A stretch of DNA of 64,000 bases, from positions 1 through 64,000 of the forward strand of contig WIXG01000354.1 of NCBI GenBank assembly GCA_009869945.1, given 5' to 3'. The notes beneath the pieces are model-generated. The model saw only the letters and a list, made by a program, of their open reading frames with translations. It did not search any database and was not told where the DNA came from. The translations under genes and the position numbers were made by a program. The stretch comes from Mesaphorura yosii. Its lineage: Eukaryota; Arthropoda; Collembola; Poduromorpha; Tullbergiidae. This document shows, in pieces, positions 13,237 to 24,392 of this stretch (position 1 is its first letter; every line of letters starts with the position of its first letter).

Positions 13237-13242
13237 AATAAA
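13237..13242 (+). terminator. Poly(A) signal of fatty acid synthase
   Basis: AATAAA lies 52 bases after the FAS stop, giving a short 3' UTR. Confidence 0.7.
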
Positions 13243-14033
13243 TTGTACCATTTTCATTGAATTTCCATTCGACCCTTCTAGTTTTATACAACTCACTCAC
13301 AGTTTCGAATTTCAAAGTCGGTTTCATTCTTCGCTGTACGTACCTATTTGTATTGACTGATTCACGAATTCTTGTTGCTCCAAATTCTTTGCTCATTCCT
13401 CTTACCGAAGCTGCTTCGAAGTCAACCAAGTGCGGCTCTGCGCCTGCCAGTTGCAATTCCTTTCCGATTCGCGAGCTCGCAATAGCAAAAACCAGCAACC
13501 GCGGCCGACCTGCCGCGTGCAGCCAGCAACGAATTTAATCCGGTTTTCCAGCGGTGCCTCGCTTCGTTTTATCAATGGAGATGCAAGACAAAGACATGTA
13601 ATTTTTATTAATCAGAATCAAAAGCTATTAAGAATTCGCATTCGCCTGCGCCTGCCTTTGCATTGATGTAATTAACACATTACATTTTCTGTCCTTTCAG
13701 GAGCGCGTCGTGTTCGTTGGAGGGCTAGTGACTGTGATCCAAGGCTAAGACTAGTACATGCTTCGAAGTTTCCGGACGAAGGAGTTCCACTCTGCTGGAC
13801 ATGGCTGGGATTGGGCCAGGCTATGAATTCACACATTCGGGCATCAGTGAAGTTGTTGAAAGGACACAAGTTATACGCCATTTAAGTACAAAAGGTGAAC
13901 GGTATTTTATTTGGTCAGCAGCATCTTCCTTTGTTCCTCATGCTGCATTTAAAACTTTTCAAACTAGCAAATATCGATTCTTTGGTCTTCACAAATACGG
14001 AGTTTTAAGCTTTTAAGTAGTTTTAAGTTCAAA
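13243..14033. other. Intergenic, no gene recognised
   Basis: Between the FAS poly(A) site and the transposase relic I find only short open frames without recognisable domains. The part from about 13700 may be flank or 5' end of the transposon, but I could not find its inverted repeat. Confidence 0.3.
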
Positions 14034-14775
14034 ATGCCTATGAAATTGGCCAGTGAAGAGAACTCGCTCGTTAGAGCACTTTCCAGGAGCGGGTTGTCCA
14101 CTCGGGACGTCGTAAAGGCCTTAAAAAAAGATGAAATCAACATTTCAAGATCGACAGTCCAAAATGAACTAAGTTATGTCGGCAATCGAAGAAATCATAA
14201 GTCAGTGGGACTCAAATCTCCGAAGGTAGAGCACAAACAACATGTCAAGGTCAAAAGGTCGAAATAGATAGGGAAGATGAATACAGAAACATGCAAGGAA
14301 AATCCGCAAGTCAACGAGCAATGGCCAGAAAATTCAGAGTATCAGAGGACACCATCCGAAAGATTATTAATGCAGATTTGGGGAGAAAGTCAAGAAGCTC
14401 CTGGTACACACTTTCAAAGCCACACACAAGGCAAACCGCCGTACAAATTGCCGTAAGCTGTATGAGGGTCACCTGGTTGGTCAAAAGTCGGAATATGTCG
14501 TGAGTTTGGGCGAGGCCTGGATCTATCTATAAGACTGCTCAATAGAACGAAGAATCTATTACAAGAAGATCGGAGAAGTGGATCCTGAATTCGTCACTAG
14601 GCGGAAAGAAAATTTGGTGCCACTCATCACGGCGCCGGGAAACGTGAAGATAAACTCGGGCTACTATATAAATTATGTCCTCAAGCCGCTTTTGGTAGGA
14701 TCAGCTGCCAAGTTGTACCCGAACGAGACTTCATCATGGAAGTCTGCTTTGAATTTCAGAGTAGACTTGAACTAA
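14034..14775 (+). mobile_element. Degenerate IS630/Tc1/mariner-type transposase relic
   Basis: Three short open segments in different frames read as successive pieces of one transposase. At 14034-14267 there is an N-terminal helix-turn-helix-like stretch beginning MKLASEENSLVRALSRSG. At 14291-14503 there is a second recognition helix region (SQRAMARKFRVSEDTIRKII). At 14578-14775 there is part of the DDE catalytic core with VKINSGYYINYVLKPLL followed by LYPNETSS, the stretch that normally leads into the second catalytic Asp. The reading then diverges, so the second and third acidic residues are lost. With frame breaks and 3' truncation it cannot encode a working transposase. Family assignment rests on remembered motif patterns. 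Confidence 0.7.
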
Positions 14776-16222
14776 ATTGCGACCTGGTTTCATCTGGTAG
14801 TTCAGAAACTTTCTCCGCTTTTGCTTTAAGAATCCCCTTTCCTTCATTGCTTCTTCAGTCTATTCGCGTGCTCTCGCTGTGGTAACCTTCCCGGCGTCTC
14901 TGTGTTGTTCTCCTACGTTTCTCATTTCTTTTCCTCCATACCGGGCAGCTTGGCGGTGGTGTTTGGAAAAAAGTTTATATTTTCTTTCATTCTGGAACTG
15001 CAGCGCTTCAATTTAAATATTCGTTTCTTGACTGAATCGTAGGAGGAGTCCCAGACAAGGCATGATCTTGCCGTTAATTTCCGCGTTAGCTTCGTCCAAT
15101 GACAAATCGAGGACAAACTGTCCCAAGCATGCTTGAACGCCAAGTTCTTCTCATCTGGGAGTGATGACTGGAAATGAAGATGTGTAGCCTCGACAATTTC
15201 ACAAATACGTGGAACTGAGAAACAAAGACTCAGCCTCTCTTCTCTTCAACCTTTGTGACAACCTGTTTATGGAAGCCAATGAACAGCAGCAGCACGTGTA
15301 ACAATCAATAAGCAACAACGGTCATCCTGTTCTGCTGGACCACATAAATAAATGCGTGTCGTTCGTCTGATCGCCAATCGTTGAGCCAGAGCGCTGCCGT
15401 TCATGCTAGCTCGTGTAAATGGCTGAACAGTCGAAAGCCAACTAAACTGACACAGGCGGATTGCTTTTTCCCACCCACCGAACTGTCCCGATGTTGTGCA
15501 GTCAGTCATTCAAATCGCCCTTCAAAGTTCCAAATGATCTCTAACTCAACTCAAAACTGGGGTCAAATCGTGATCATCAGCGATTCTTCGAACAGTAACT
15601 TTCTTGATGAATTACCATTTTTACTTTGGCTATGAAATGTGCAGAATCACGAGCTCCAGCTCAAAGTAGACAAAGTTGTGAAGAAAATAAAGCAAGCAGT
15701 AAGAATTTTCAGACGAACCACCATTATAAATTTTATTATCATTATTCTGTTATAATTTTATAATCACTCTTAACCAAGTCGCAGTGAATCATACGATCAC
15801 GTATGATTCACTACAACTCAGATTCGCTCCGGTCTCGATCCAGGCACACAACCAGGTATACTTGATAAGAATATAACAAGAGCTATACACTCACACACAA
15901 ATACATACACATATTCGATTAAACATCTCGTACTGTGAAATACTTTCAGCACTGAAACTGATAAAAGCAAGCGAAACCAGGCGAAATGAGATGCGAATGC
16001 CAGTCAGAATCTGATTTGATGAGCTATTGAGTTGGAGTTGAAGCCGGATTTGCTCTTATCTCTTCGCTTGTAAAGAAACAAGTCAGGTAAACAAATTCCA
16101 TTGAATCCGTACCTAATAACACTTCACTTTGCAGTAGCCAGCCACTGCCACACTGCCTGAACACCCTTTCTGTGAACCCAAAACTCAGAAGGAGGATTCA
16201 AAGAAGCAACTGGCTTTCCAAA
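14776..16222. other. Intergenic and 5' UTR region of the CARD-NB-ARC gene
   Basis: AT-rich DNA with no recognised gene. Near 16087-16135 a GTAAAC donor-like site and a TTTGCAG acceptor-like site suggest a very short 5' UTR intron just upstream of the NB-ARC start codon. Confidence 0.35.
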
Positions 16223-19200
16223 ATGGCAACAGGCAGGGGCAACACAAAGTCAATTATTGGTGAAATTTTGCGTGTAAACTGCGTACTATTGGAGGACAAG
16301 TTGACTGATCCTTGCAGCCTTGCCAGACACTTATTTTCTCTTCGGCTCATCACTTCATACGAGTTCGAGTCAGTCAAAGCAGCGAGAACACCGCACGAAA
16401 AGACGAGGGGGCTTGTCGACTACCTTCAAACGAAGTAAGTAAAATAATCAAGTAGATTTAATGGAACTTGGTATTGGTTTTATTACTCCTACGCACTTTT
16501 AAATAGTTCATTAGATGATTACATTCGTGATTTAGGGACGACATAATCTTGGACCATGTTCTCCAATACTTGCTCAAGGACGGCACTCAACTGCACATTT
16601 TCAGAAAGCTGAAGCAATCCGCGGAGAAACTCGACTATAAATGGCAGCTAAAACTGATCGAAGAAGCAAAAATCAGTGTCAACCAAGTCTTACCAGAGAA
16701 ATGGTGGCCCGAGAAGAAGACACTCCCCAACTCTCTCTTTCCCCGCACTGACACTGTCAAAGGTGGGCAGCTCTTAATCGAGACTGTGCACCAACAACTG
16801 CATTCGACTAAGAATAGAATGATGGCAATCGTGGCGCAGACTCAGAGTCTTGTCGGAATGGGCGGAGTGGGCAAGACGACCACTGCAAAATGGTACGGGA
16901 ACAAATACGAAGGCCACTACGACCACGTACTTTGGATTGACGCCGAAGGGACGTCGTTGGAGAGTTCTTGCACGTCACTTGCCAAGGACTTGAGTATTCC
17001 AGTGAAGGACAGTGACAATGATAAGAAGAGCATGAAGAAACTGATGAGTGAAGTCAATACAAAACTACGAGACTGTAAATGTGTGTATATTTTTGACAAT
17101 GTCGAGCGCTACACCGACGTCCGAGAGCTTCTCTCGACAAACTCTTCGCACTACACAATAATCACCTCCAGAATGCTGGGAGATTGGGGAAACGCCACTG
17201 AAAATGGTCGAATTCCAACTTGTCAGGTGAATGTTTTCAGTGAAGAAGAGTCCTCGCAGTTTCTGAAGAAAGCTTTGATACTAGCTGAAGAAATGGAGAA
17301 CTTTCCCAGCGATGAGGAATTGCGTGAATTGGGCAAACTCCTTGGCTACCTTCCACTCGCGCTGCAGTGCGCCGTCACCGTCATTATCAATCCCGTCTTG
17401 GGCTGGACTTTTAAGAGTTACCTAAAGCAGGTCAAGTCGGATCTTAAGATACTAACGGATAAAAAAATTCTTGACGAGTACACACGTCCACTCAGTGCAG
17501 CACTGACGCTTTCGTTAGATCACATCGGACGTGGGTCTGGAGAGGATTCTTCGAAGCACTGTGAATTATGTCGAGGAATTATGCACGTGACGGCGTACTG
17601 CAATCCTGACCTAATTGATGAAGAAATGTTCACTCACCTGGAGGGTGTGACCCCGATGCAAGTGGAGAGTGCTGTCGACGATCTGATAAAGTTCTCACTT
17701 CTCACCGTTAATTCTGGTAGAAAAAGTGAACGAGGTCAGCGTAAATTAAAAATTCATCGACTGCTCCAACATGTGTTAGAGACCTCTGTGGAAGCGGATC
17801 CAAAACATGAGAATAAAGTTCTACGCTTGGTGTTGATGTGTTTTCAATCCGATTATCGTAAACACATGTTTACTGCCCCTCCCGTCTGGAAAAAGGTTTT
17901 AGAAAAACACGAGGATGTGCTACAGGAATTCCCGCAGTTTGGTGTTCATCTGGCACGCGAAGTGCCCGAATGGTTCCCAGAAAGATTGGAACACCTCAGT
18001 GTAGAATTAATTGAACTTGCGCTGCCACCCTTGATGAAGATCTACGGTGCTGTTGGTCTTCCGATTTTTCAGTACAAAATTCAGCTGGCCTACTTATTTA
18101 TGAAGAAAAAAGCGTATAACCGAGCAGATTTAATTCTCAAGGAATTAAAAGAGAAGGTGATTGGTGTGGAAGCAGAATTGAGAGAAGACATCCTCCTCCA
18201 CATAAGAATCGCCTCCTTAACTTTATTGTGCAGTAGTGACAGTGCCTCCATTAAGAAAATGCGTAAAAAGATTACGAATGAATTTTCAGATTTACTTGAA
18301 AAAGGAGGGAGCTTCAAATTAAATGACGCTGTCAATGGATACACAATTCATCATTGGTTTTGTAAGGGAATTTTTAATATGTATTCCTCTAATACAAAAC
18401 TTGCTGTGGTGTGTAATTATGCGACTGTGCTGCTTGAATGTGGCGAATTCGCATTGGCACTTGAGACGATTTGTGTTCATTTGGAGTCACTGAATTCTCC
18501 CGCGCGTGACATTGTCAGAATGGAAGACTTTAAAAAAATCATAGTTGTCATGGGCTTTTCTAACATAAGTTTACCGTACCAATATTTATTCAAGCTCTAC
18601 ACTTGGCTGAAATCGCGTGAACTGATATCACACTGGATGCACACAAACCTTGACAGATGGCATGATATGCATGTTGTTGAAGTTTTAAACGCCTACCTCC
18701 TATCATTAGTCATCAATAACAAGAAAGAAGTGTTGCTCTGTGAAATAGAATATCTTTTTCAATTAACTGGACACCCAAAGAAGAAATCATTTCTGATTAG
18801 AGAATTTCTTCATTTTCCTGACCTTCAGAAGATCAAATGGCCTTCCTGTAGAAGCGAGGCTCTCAAGTATATTTGGAAATTTCTACGATCTCAAGCCAAC
18901 TCATATCATGGTGGATGGGATAAGGAATACTTCGACGTCCTGCTGCAACTACGGGAAGCTTACACATACGAGCTTTTAAGAAACGATATGCACAGTGAGG
19001 CGAAAGCGTTTGAAAATGAAATCTTCGGTTTCTTCCAGGCTTACTACAGTGAGTTCCATTCTACGCACATTGAAATAGACGTGTATTCAAGTATGCTTAG
19101 TCCTGGGCTCTTGGTGAAAGAGTTTGGAATGCAAACGAATGCCATGCAAGAAATCTTGAAATTACGCTTGCGTACAAATGTCGAACTTCTTAATTCAAGT

Positions 19201-19548
19201 ATACGTATTAGAGGACTATTAGAAGACACAATAGTTGCTTTAGCTGCAACCAATCAGTCCGCGGAAATTGAGCCCCTGCTGATGGAAGAGTCGACAAGAA
19301 GGGAAATGGTTCTTCATGATAATCTTCTGGTACTGGCACCAGCAATCAATATCTTAAGTCGTGAAGGAAAGCATATGACAATCGTGGCCATTAGTCGCTG
19401 GTATATTAAAAGTCTGCGGTCAGATTCTTTCTGGTCTGGAGTTGGGGAAATATGTCAGTGGTTGGTAAAAGTTCGCGAAGTTGACATGCAGCTGTGGAGT
19501 GAAAGCATCCAGCTGTTGAGAACTCACTACAACAAGTTCACGGAGTAG
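16223..19548 (+). CDS. CARD-NB-ARC STAND protein, Apaf-1-like front end without WD40 repeats (1074 aa)
   Basis: Two exons: 16223-16434 and 16536-19548, joined in phase 2 (GTAAGT donor, TTTAG acceptor). The ATG at 16223 sits in AAAATGG and starts right before the domain. Residues 8-100 form a CARD-like six-helix pattern (ILRVNCVLLEDKL, RHLFSLRLITSYEFESVK, TRGLVDYLQTKGDD). NB-ARC follows: P-loop GMGGVGKTT at 178-186, Walker B CVYIFDNVE, sensor TIITSR, GLPL-type LGYLPLAL and an MHD-like IHRLLQ at 477-482. The remaining 590 residues are helical, TPR-like or armadillo-like, with no WD40 repeats. STAND ATPases of this kind switch on by nucleotide exchange and oligomerise; Apaf-1 recruits caspases through its CARD. 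A role in cell death or innate immunity is inferred. The annotated end is the TAG at 19546-19548, but the frame stays open beyond it. Confidence 0.85.
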
Positions 19549-19746
19549 CAGTTGAAATTGGTACTCAAGGCAATGCCGCAAGAAGAGATGTTTCTTCAAA
19601 TCCGAGGCGAGCTTTCACAACGGTTGAATGAAATTCGCATGAGTTCAATTAATTCCATAGCGACATCATCTTCATCATCGTCACGAGCTTCCTCATCACC
19701 GATTTCAGTCGTGAAGAACCGCAGCATAAAGTGCTGTCTATTATAA
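19549..19746 (+). other. In-frame extension after the NB-ARC stop, ending in a CaaX-like CCLL
   Basis: Directly after the TAG the same frame continues for 65 sense codons to a TAA at 19744-19746. It encodes a helical stretch (FLQIRGELSQRLNEIR), a serine-rich linker, a basic patch and a terminal KCCLL. Cys-Cys-Leu-Leu at the very C-terminus fits a prenylation CaaX box with Leu favouring geranylgeranylation. The stop context TAG-CAG-TTG is close to the CAR-YYA readthrough context. It could instead be 3' UTR, a sequencing or allelic nonsense change, or be joined by a spliced-out in-frame segment using the GTAAAA near 19462 and the TAGCAG at the stop. Confidence 0.45.
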
Positions 19747-22235
19747 CTTTGCACTTCCAACCCTGTCTAAACATAAGAAATGTGAAGAGAAAAGTTTCTA
19801 GAACACTGACTCCAAATACGAGCGATTAATTTCCTCGTTCATTAAACTCGCAAGCCCTCAAGTCCAAATGGGTCAGTTCATTTCTGCACTTCAATCAATC
19901 AGCATACATAAGAATCAAAATTCATAGCTTCAGTACATGTCTTATCCAAACTGTAATTTGAAGATAAGTGGAATGCCCTTCGTTTCAAATGTTATCTTCT
20001 TTTCGTAATCTTCACTTTGGCCTGCGTTGGCTCGGGTAAGTTTTGCCATTTATTTCCGAGAATCCGTATTTCTTCAGCGTTCACTTTGTGCCAACAATTA
20101 AGGAGCTAAACTAAACCTTCCTTTTTTAATTTTGTTAAATTCAGGCTTCGGGGAGCCTCGGAACAGCCGTTTTGAGGGCGAAGGGAAGATTTGATGCGGA
20201 TGCCGGCCAGGATGGTGAAAAAGGGGTTGCAGAGTTGCGGTGGGTGGGAAATGTCCATGACGAACGTGGAGGCGAGCGTCGGGGTGAGTACAGAACCGAC
20301 GGTGAGGATGGAGAGGAAGACTGAGGCGACTATGATCGAGAGAATGGCAAGAGTTACCGCAGGATTCAGTCAGAGAGAAGAGACTACAATTCTGAGCGCT
20401 TGTACAGGAACGGTTTATTTCTAGGCATCCAAGAGAAACTAAATGGGCCAGGAGCTGGGCAGATATTGTTCCATTAACTTTCCTTAGCGACCATTAAGTA
20501 AAGAACCTGAGCGCCGCACTAAACAAGATAGGGTCCTTTAGTCAGTTTCTGCTGTCTGTTGAGATCACTCAAATATGACAAGGAGAGTCCACAGGTCGTC
20601 CCCTTTCAAAATCAGTTCAAAATTTTTGTGGTGATAGCCCCACCTAGAAACCCCCCAAGAGTGGTCTCAGTTCGCGCAACGCTCAAAGGAACCCAAGATA
20701 TTGCAAAAAGATGATTAAGCTTCGGCACAGGATGGCTTTAGCTAGGGTGTCCTTTTCTGACCAATCAGCTGCTGCTGCTACCTTCAATTCTTGACCACGA
20801 CTTCATTGACGTATGTCCACAGCTTGGCAGCTTTTAAGACTAATGAGACTTGTAGCTTCCATATTTCATAATATCCATCCTATAGCTTATTGACATGGGT
20901 TGTGTAAATACGCGGTAATTGCCTGTGCCATTTTTTATTGTTGAGGATCTAATTTTTGTACACGGTGTGACTTGAACTCTGCGTGTGTATAACGCCTTAA
21001 CTTTAATATCACGGCTAATTAGATGCAGGCATGGTTTGGTGTGCTGATCGGGCTGAAAAAAAGTTAATCTACCGGCTTAATGCGTAAATATTTTGTCAGA
21101 AGGCAGGAAATTCTTCAGGATAAAAAAATACTTTGGAATGCATTATGAACTTATGGACCTCATGCGGAGTATTTGATAGCGTATATAAGCAGTTTAAAGA
21201 AATATGATTACAATAAAATTGATGTTTTCATTCAGTGTTCAATTCGGTCTCAGGTTGATTAATCATATTTGTTCTCATTAATCATGCTTGTTCATCCAGA
21301 AGATTGTGTTCTTCACTCACGGCGACGAATTTTAGAATTTTAGACTTGCATGGTGACCGCAGCAGCGCGGCGCATAAAGTAGCTTCCCGCATTTGGGGAA
21401 TTCACAGACGTGCAATTCACAGGAATTTACAGGTACAGCAAAATCCAGGTTCACTTGCAGCTCACCGCGGCGCATGTGTTCGGCATTCGCTTCGCGCTCG
21501 AAGCGACCAGGTGCATATTGACAATGACCCACATCACTTTCAGCTACGGGTTTTATACCTGCCTGGCCTCCAAACACTTTGATTCACATGTCATGTAATT
21601 TAATAGCAAAGGTAGGGTGTACTGTGACGGCATTGAATTTAATTTCCACTTCGCAAAGAGATAGAAGAGCCATAGCATGGAGAATTTCAAATTGAGCGAT
21701 GCGATAGAATGGAATTCAAGTGATAGTGACTGTGATCTGTGACGCAGCACGGATGAGCCGCTGCTGCTCGGCTGGAAACAGACGAGAAGCTCGCCTCGTT
21801 GAATATTCATTACATTACACTTCGGGCTACGAATTTCCAAGTGTGAACAGCGAATATTTACTGGAAAGCAGGCGGACGGCCCGTGCTTGCTTGCTTGCTG
21901 CGCTCCTCGATCTAATTAATTATCAAGCACTGATTCAACATTCAAGTTATTCCAGGGAAGAAGTCAGAAGCCATGGGTTTGTAGCGGACTGTCCATAGTG
22001 TTCTATTTCAGGTCAGGCCAGACAAGTGAAGTGAATTCTGATAAGGAAGAGATTAATTGTCAATTATGTGTCGGTGACTTCCACTTGTCAACTTGATTGT
22101 GGAATGCCACACTTGTCGTTCTGAGTTCTGACTTCTGGGAATCGACCGTCGGCCACTCCATTCAGTGCTTAAAGCCTGCAGCTGCAGTGGGCTGACGCTG
22201 CCATTCCGAACTCGAGTGTCAAAGCAGACTTGATT
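19747..22235. other. Intergenic region between NB-ARC and SLC6 genes
   Basis: About 2.5 kb of AT-rich DNA. Apart from the membrane-like minus-strand frame at 20106-20369 I see no coding signal. A TATATAAG near 21182 resembles a TATA box, but no gene follows it at a sensible distance. A TCAGT initiator-like motif near 22160 may mark the SLC6 transcription start. Confidence 0.35.
20106..20369 (-). other. Open frame with membrane-like segments, possible exon or gene remnant
   Basis: An 87-residue minus-strand frame without an early ATG starts with about 30 strongly hydrophobic residues (AVTLAILSIIVASVFLSIL) and continues with CNPFFTILAGIRI, a second short hydrophobic stretch. The composition is unlike the noise frames nearby and would suit one exon of a membrane protein. 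I found no good flanking splice sites, so it may be a remnant or chance. Confidence 0.25.
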
Positions 22236-24332
22236 ATGGGGCGCCCATACTCAAGCACGGGCACAGGCCCGCCTGCTGGCGTGCAGAATGCTAGTTTTGT
22301 ACCGGACGAAAAATCGGACCCGCCCCCGCCAGCATCGCAGGTAGCTTCGTCAGATCTCAATCTAATCTCCAGTGACCCAGCAAGCTCGGCAGGGGAAGAA
22401 GACCGTCAAGAATGGGCGAGCCCCACCGAATTCCTGCTCTCCTGTATCTCCATGTCAGTGGGCATCGGAAACTTCTACCGTTTTCCCTTCACCGCCTACG
22501 AGAACGGAGGCGGAGCCTTCCTCATTCCGTACCTTATCGTCCTTTTCTTCATCGGCAAGCCAATCTACTTCATGGAGCTCGCCTTGGGCCAGTTCTGCTC
22601 GTTTGGGCAGGTCAAATGCTGGAACGTGTCGCCCATTTTCAAGGGAGTGGGCTACGGTTCGATGCTGGGCTCCTTCGCCGTCGTGTCGTACTACTGCTCC
22701 ATCATGGCGTTGACCGTTTTCTACTTCTTCGCATCATTCCAGAAAACGCTTCCGTGGACCGTGTGCAATCCAGACTGGAAAGGATCGGAGTTTTGCGAGT
22801 TGGCGGCCAATTCGAGCGACCCAGGAGCCGATGACAACTCGACGGAGAGGCTCAGCTTCGCTCAGCTCTACTTTGAGTAAGTTGAGCCAAGCTAAGGAAG
22901 GCCAAGCTGGTTAATCCTTGCATCAGGATGCTGAATCGTTTGAATCGTTCAATGTCACTTCCCACAGGCGAGACGTTCTCCAGCAGTGGGACAACATTGA
23001 GAATGGCATTGGCACCCCCGAATGGCGGTTGACGCTCTGTCTCCTCTTTTCATGGCTCGCAGTTTTCTTTTCCATCGTACGAGGGGTCAAAAGTTCAGGC
23101 AAAGTCGCGTATTTCACGGCCATCTACCCGTACATCGTCCTGATCACGCTCCTCATTCACGGGCTGGTCAAGGACGGGGCGACGGACGGGATCAAATACT
23201 TTATCACTCCGCAATGGGACAAGATCATCGAGCCAAAGGTCTGGTTCGCAGCTGTGAGCCAGTGCTTCTTCTCATTGTCGACGGGCTTTGGACCGATTAT
23301 CATGTACGCGAGCTACAATCCGTTCAGGCATAACGTGTACAGGTGAGCCGAGCCCCAACCAAACAAGTTATCCGACTATAGCAAATTTTGGGTCATGGAT
23401 TCAAAACTCATTTGCTTCTTGACAGGGACGCGATGATCGTGAGCCTGATGGATACATTTACAAGCCTGCTCGCCGGCATGACAGTATTCGCGATCCTCGG
23501 CAATCTCGCAGCCGATCTGAACGTTGATGTGTCCGTCGTCGCAAAATCTGGCCCGGGGCTCATTTTCGTCTCGTACGCGGACGCCATTTCGAAATTCGAT
23601 TGGGTCCCTCAGCTCTTTGCCGTCCTCTTCTTCATCATGCTGTTTGCGCTGGGCGTGGGCAGTGCCGTGTCGTGGCAGATGGCCGTGATCACCGTCATCT
23701 GCGATCAGTTTCCCAAGTTGCCCAAATTCTGGGTGACTGCGCTCAGCTGCGGTGCGTGTTTCCTCGTCGGCCTCATTTACGTCACGCCTGGCGGGCAGTG
23801 GATGCTCCAGCTCGTCGATTTCTTCGCGGGCAACTTCACAATCTACGTGCTGGCCACGCTGGAAGTGGTCGGCATCGTATGGGTTTATGGGCTGGCAAAC
23901 TTCTGCCAGGACATTGAATTTATGCTAAACATGCATATCAGCTGGTTCTGGAAATTCACGTGGGGCCTCTTCGTCCCCGTCGTCCTCATGGGAGTGCTGC
24001 TTTACTCGTTAATCAAGTTTGAGCCCGTCAAGTACAATGGACAGGACTTCCCGGGCATCGCGATCGCTTGTGGCTGGATCCTGGCGGCCTTCTGCTTGCT
24101 TTTCGTGCCGATTTGCGCCGTGCACGCTGTGTGGAGCCGGAAAAACCAGTCGTTAAGTAAAGTAAGGTAGAACCTTCACGTGATAGCTAGCTCGAATTTA
24201 ATTTACACATGATTCATATTGCAGAAACTTGTGGAGGCGACTCGCCCGACGCTGCGTTGGGGCCCGAAGGACCCAAAGATAAAGGAGGAATGGCGAGCCA
24301 TCAAAATTAAGCAACCAGTCCACATTTTATGA
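22236..24332 (+). CDS. SLC6 sodium-coupled amino-acid/neurotransmitter transporter (619 aa)
   Basis: Four exons: 22236-22876, 22968-23342, 23426-24161 and 24225-24332, with joins in phases 2, 2 and 0 and consensus splice sites. The protein has a polar N-terminal tail and then the SLC6 signature in TM1 (SVGIGNFYRFPFTAYENGGG), the PIYFMELALGQF stretch of TM2, a large second extracellular loop with a Cys pair (VCNPDWKGSEFC) and two N-glycosylation sites (NSS, NST), and about twelve hydrophobic segments. The C-terminal KLVEATRPTLRWGP is typical of the family. It uses the sodium gradient to import an amino-acid-type substrate across the plasma membrane. Asn-Phe-Tyr-Arg in TM1 and Gly rather than Asp at the amine-contact position fit an amino-acid carrier rather than a monoamine carrier. 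It resembles insect nutrient amino-acid or glycine-type carriers; the exact substrate is not visible. Confidence 0.93.
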
Positions 24333-24381
24333 TAGACATAGCAATTAACAATCTGTAGATCATGCACCATTTTATGGCAAA

Positions 24382-24392
24382 AATAAAATAAA
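24382..24392 (+). terminator. Overlapping poly(A) signals of the SLC6 gene
   Basis: Two overlapping AATAAA hexamers lie about 50 bases after the stop codon. Confidence 0.65.

Noticed and set aside
21180-21240. TATATAAG promoter-like sequence
   Set aside because: No gene or initiator at a suitable distance on the plus strand.
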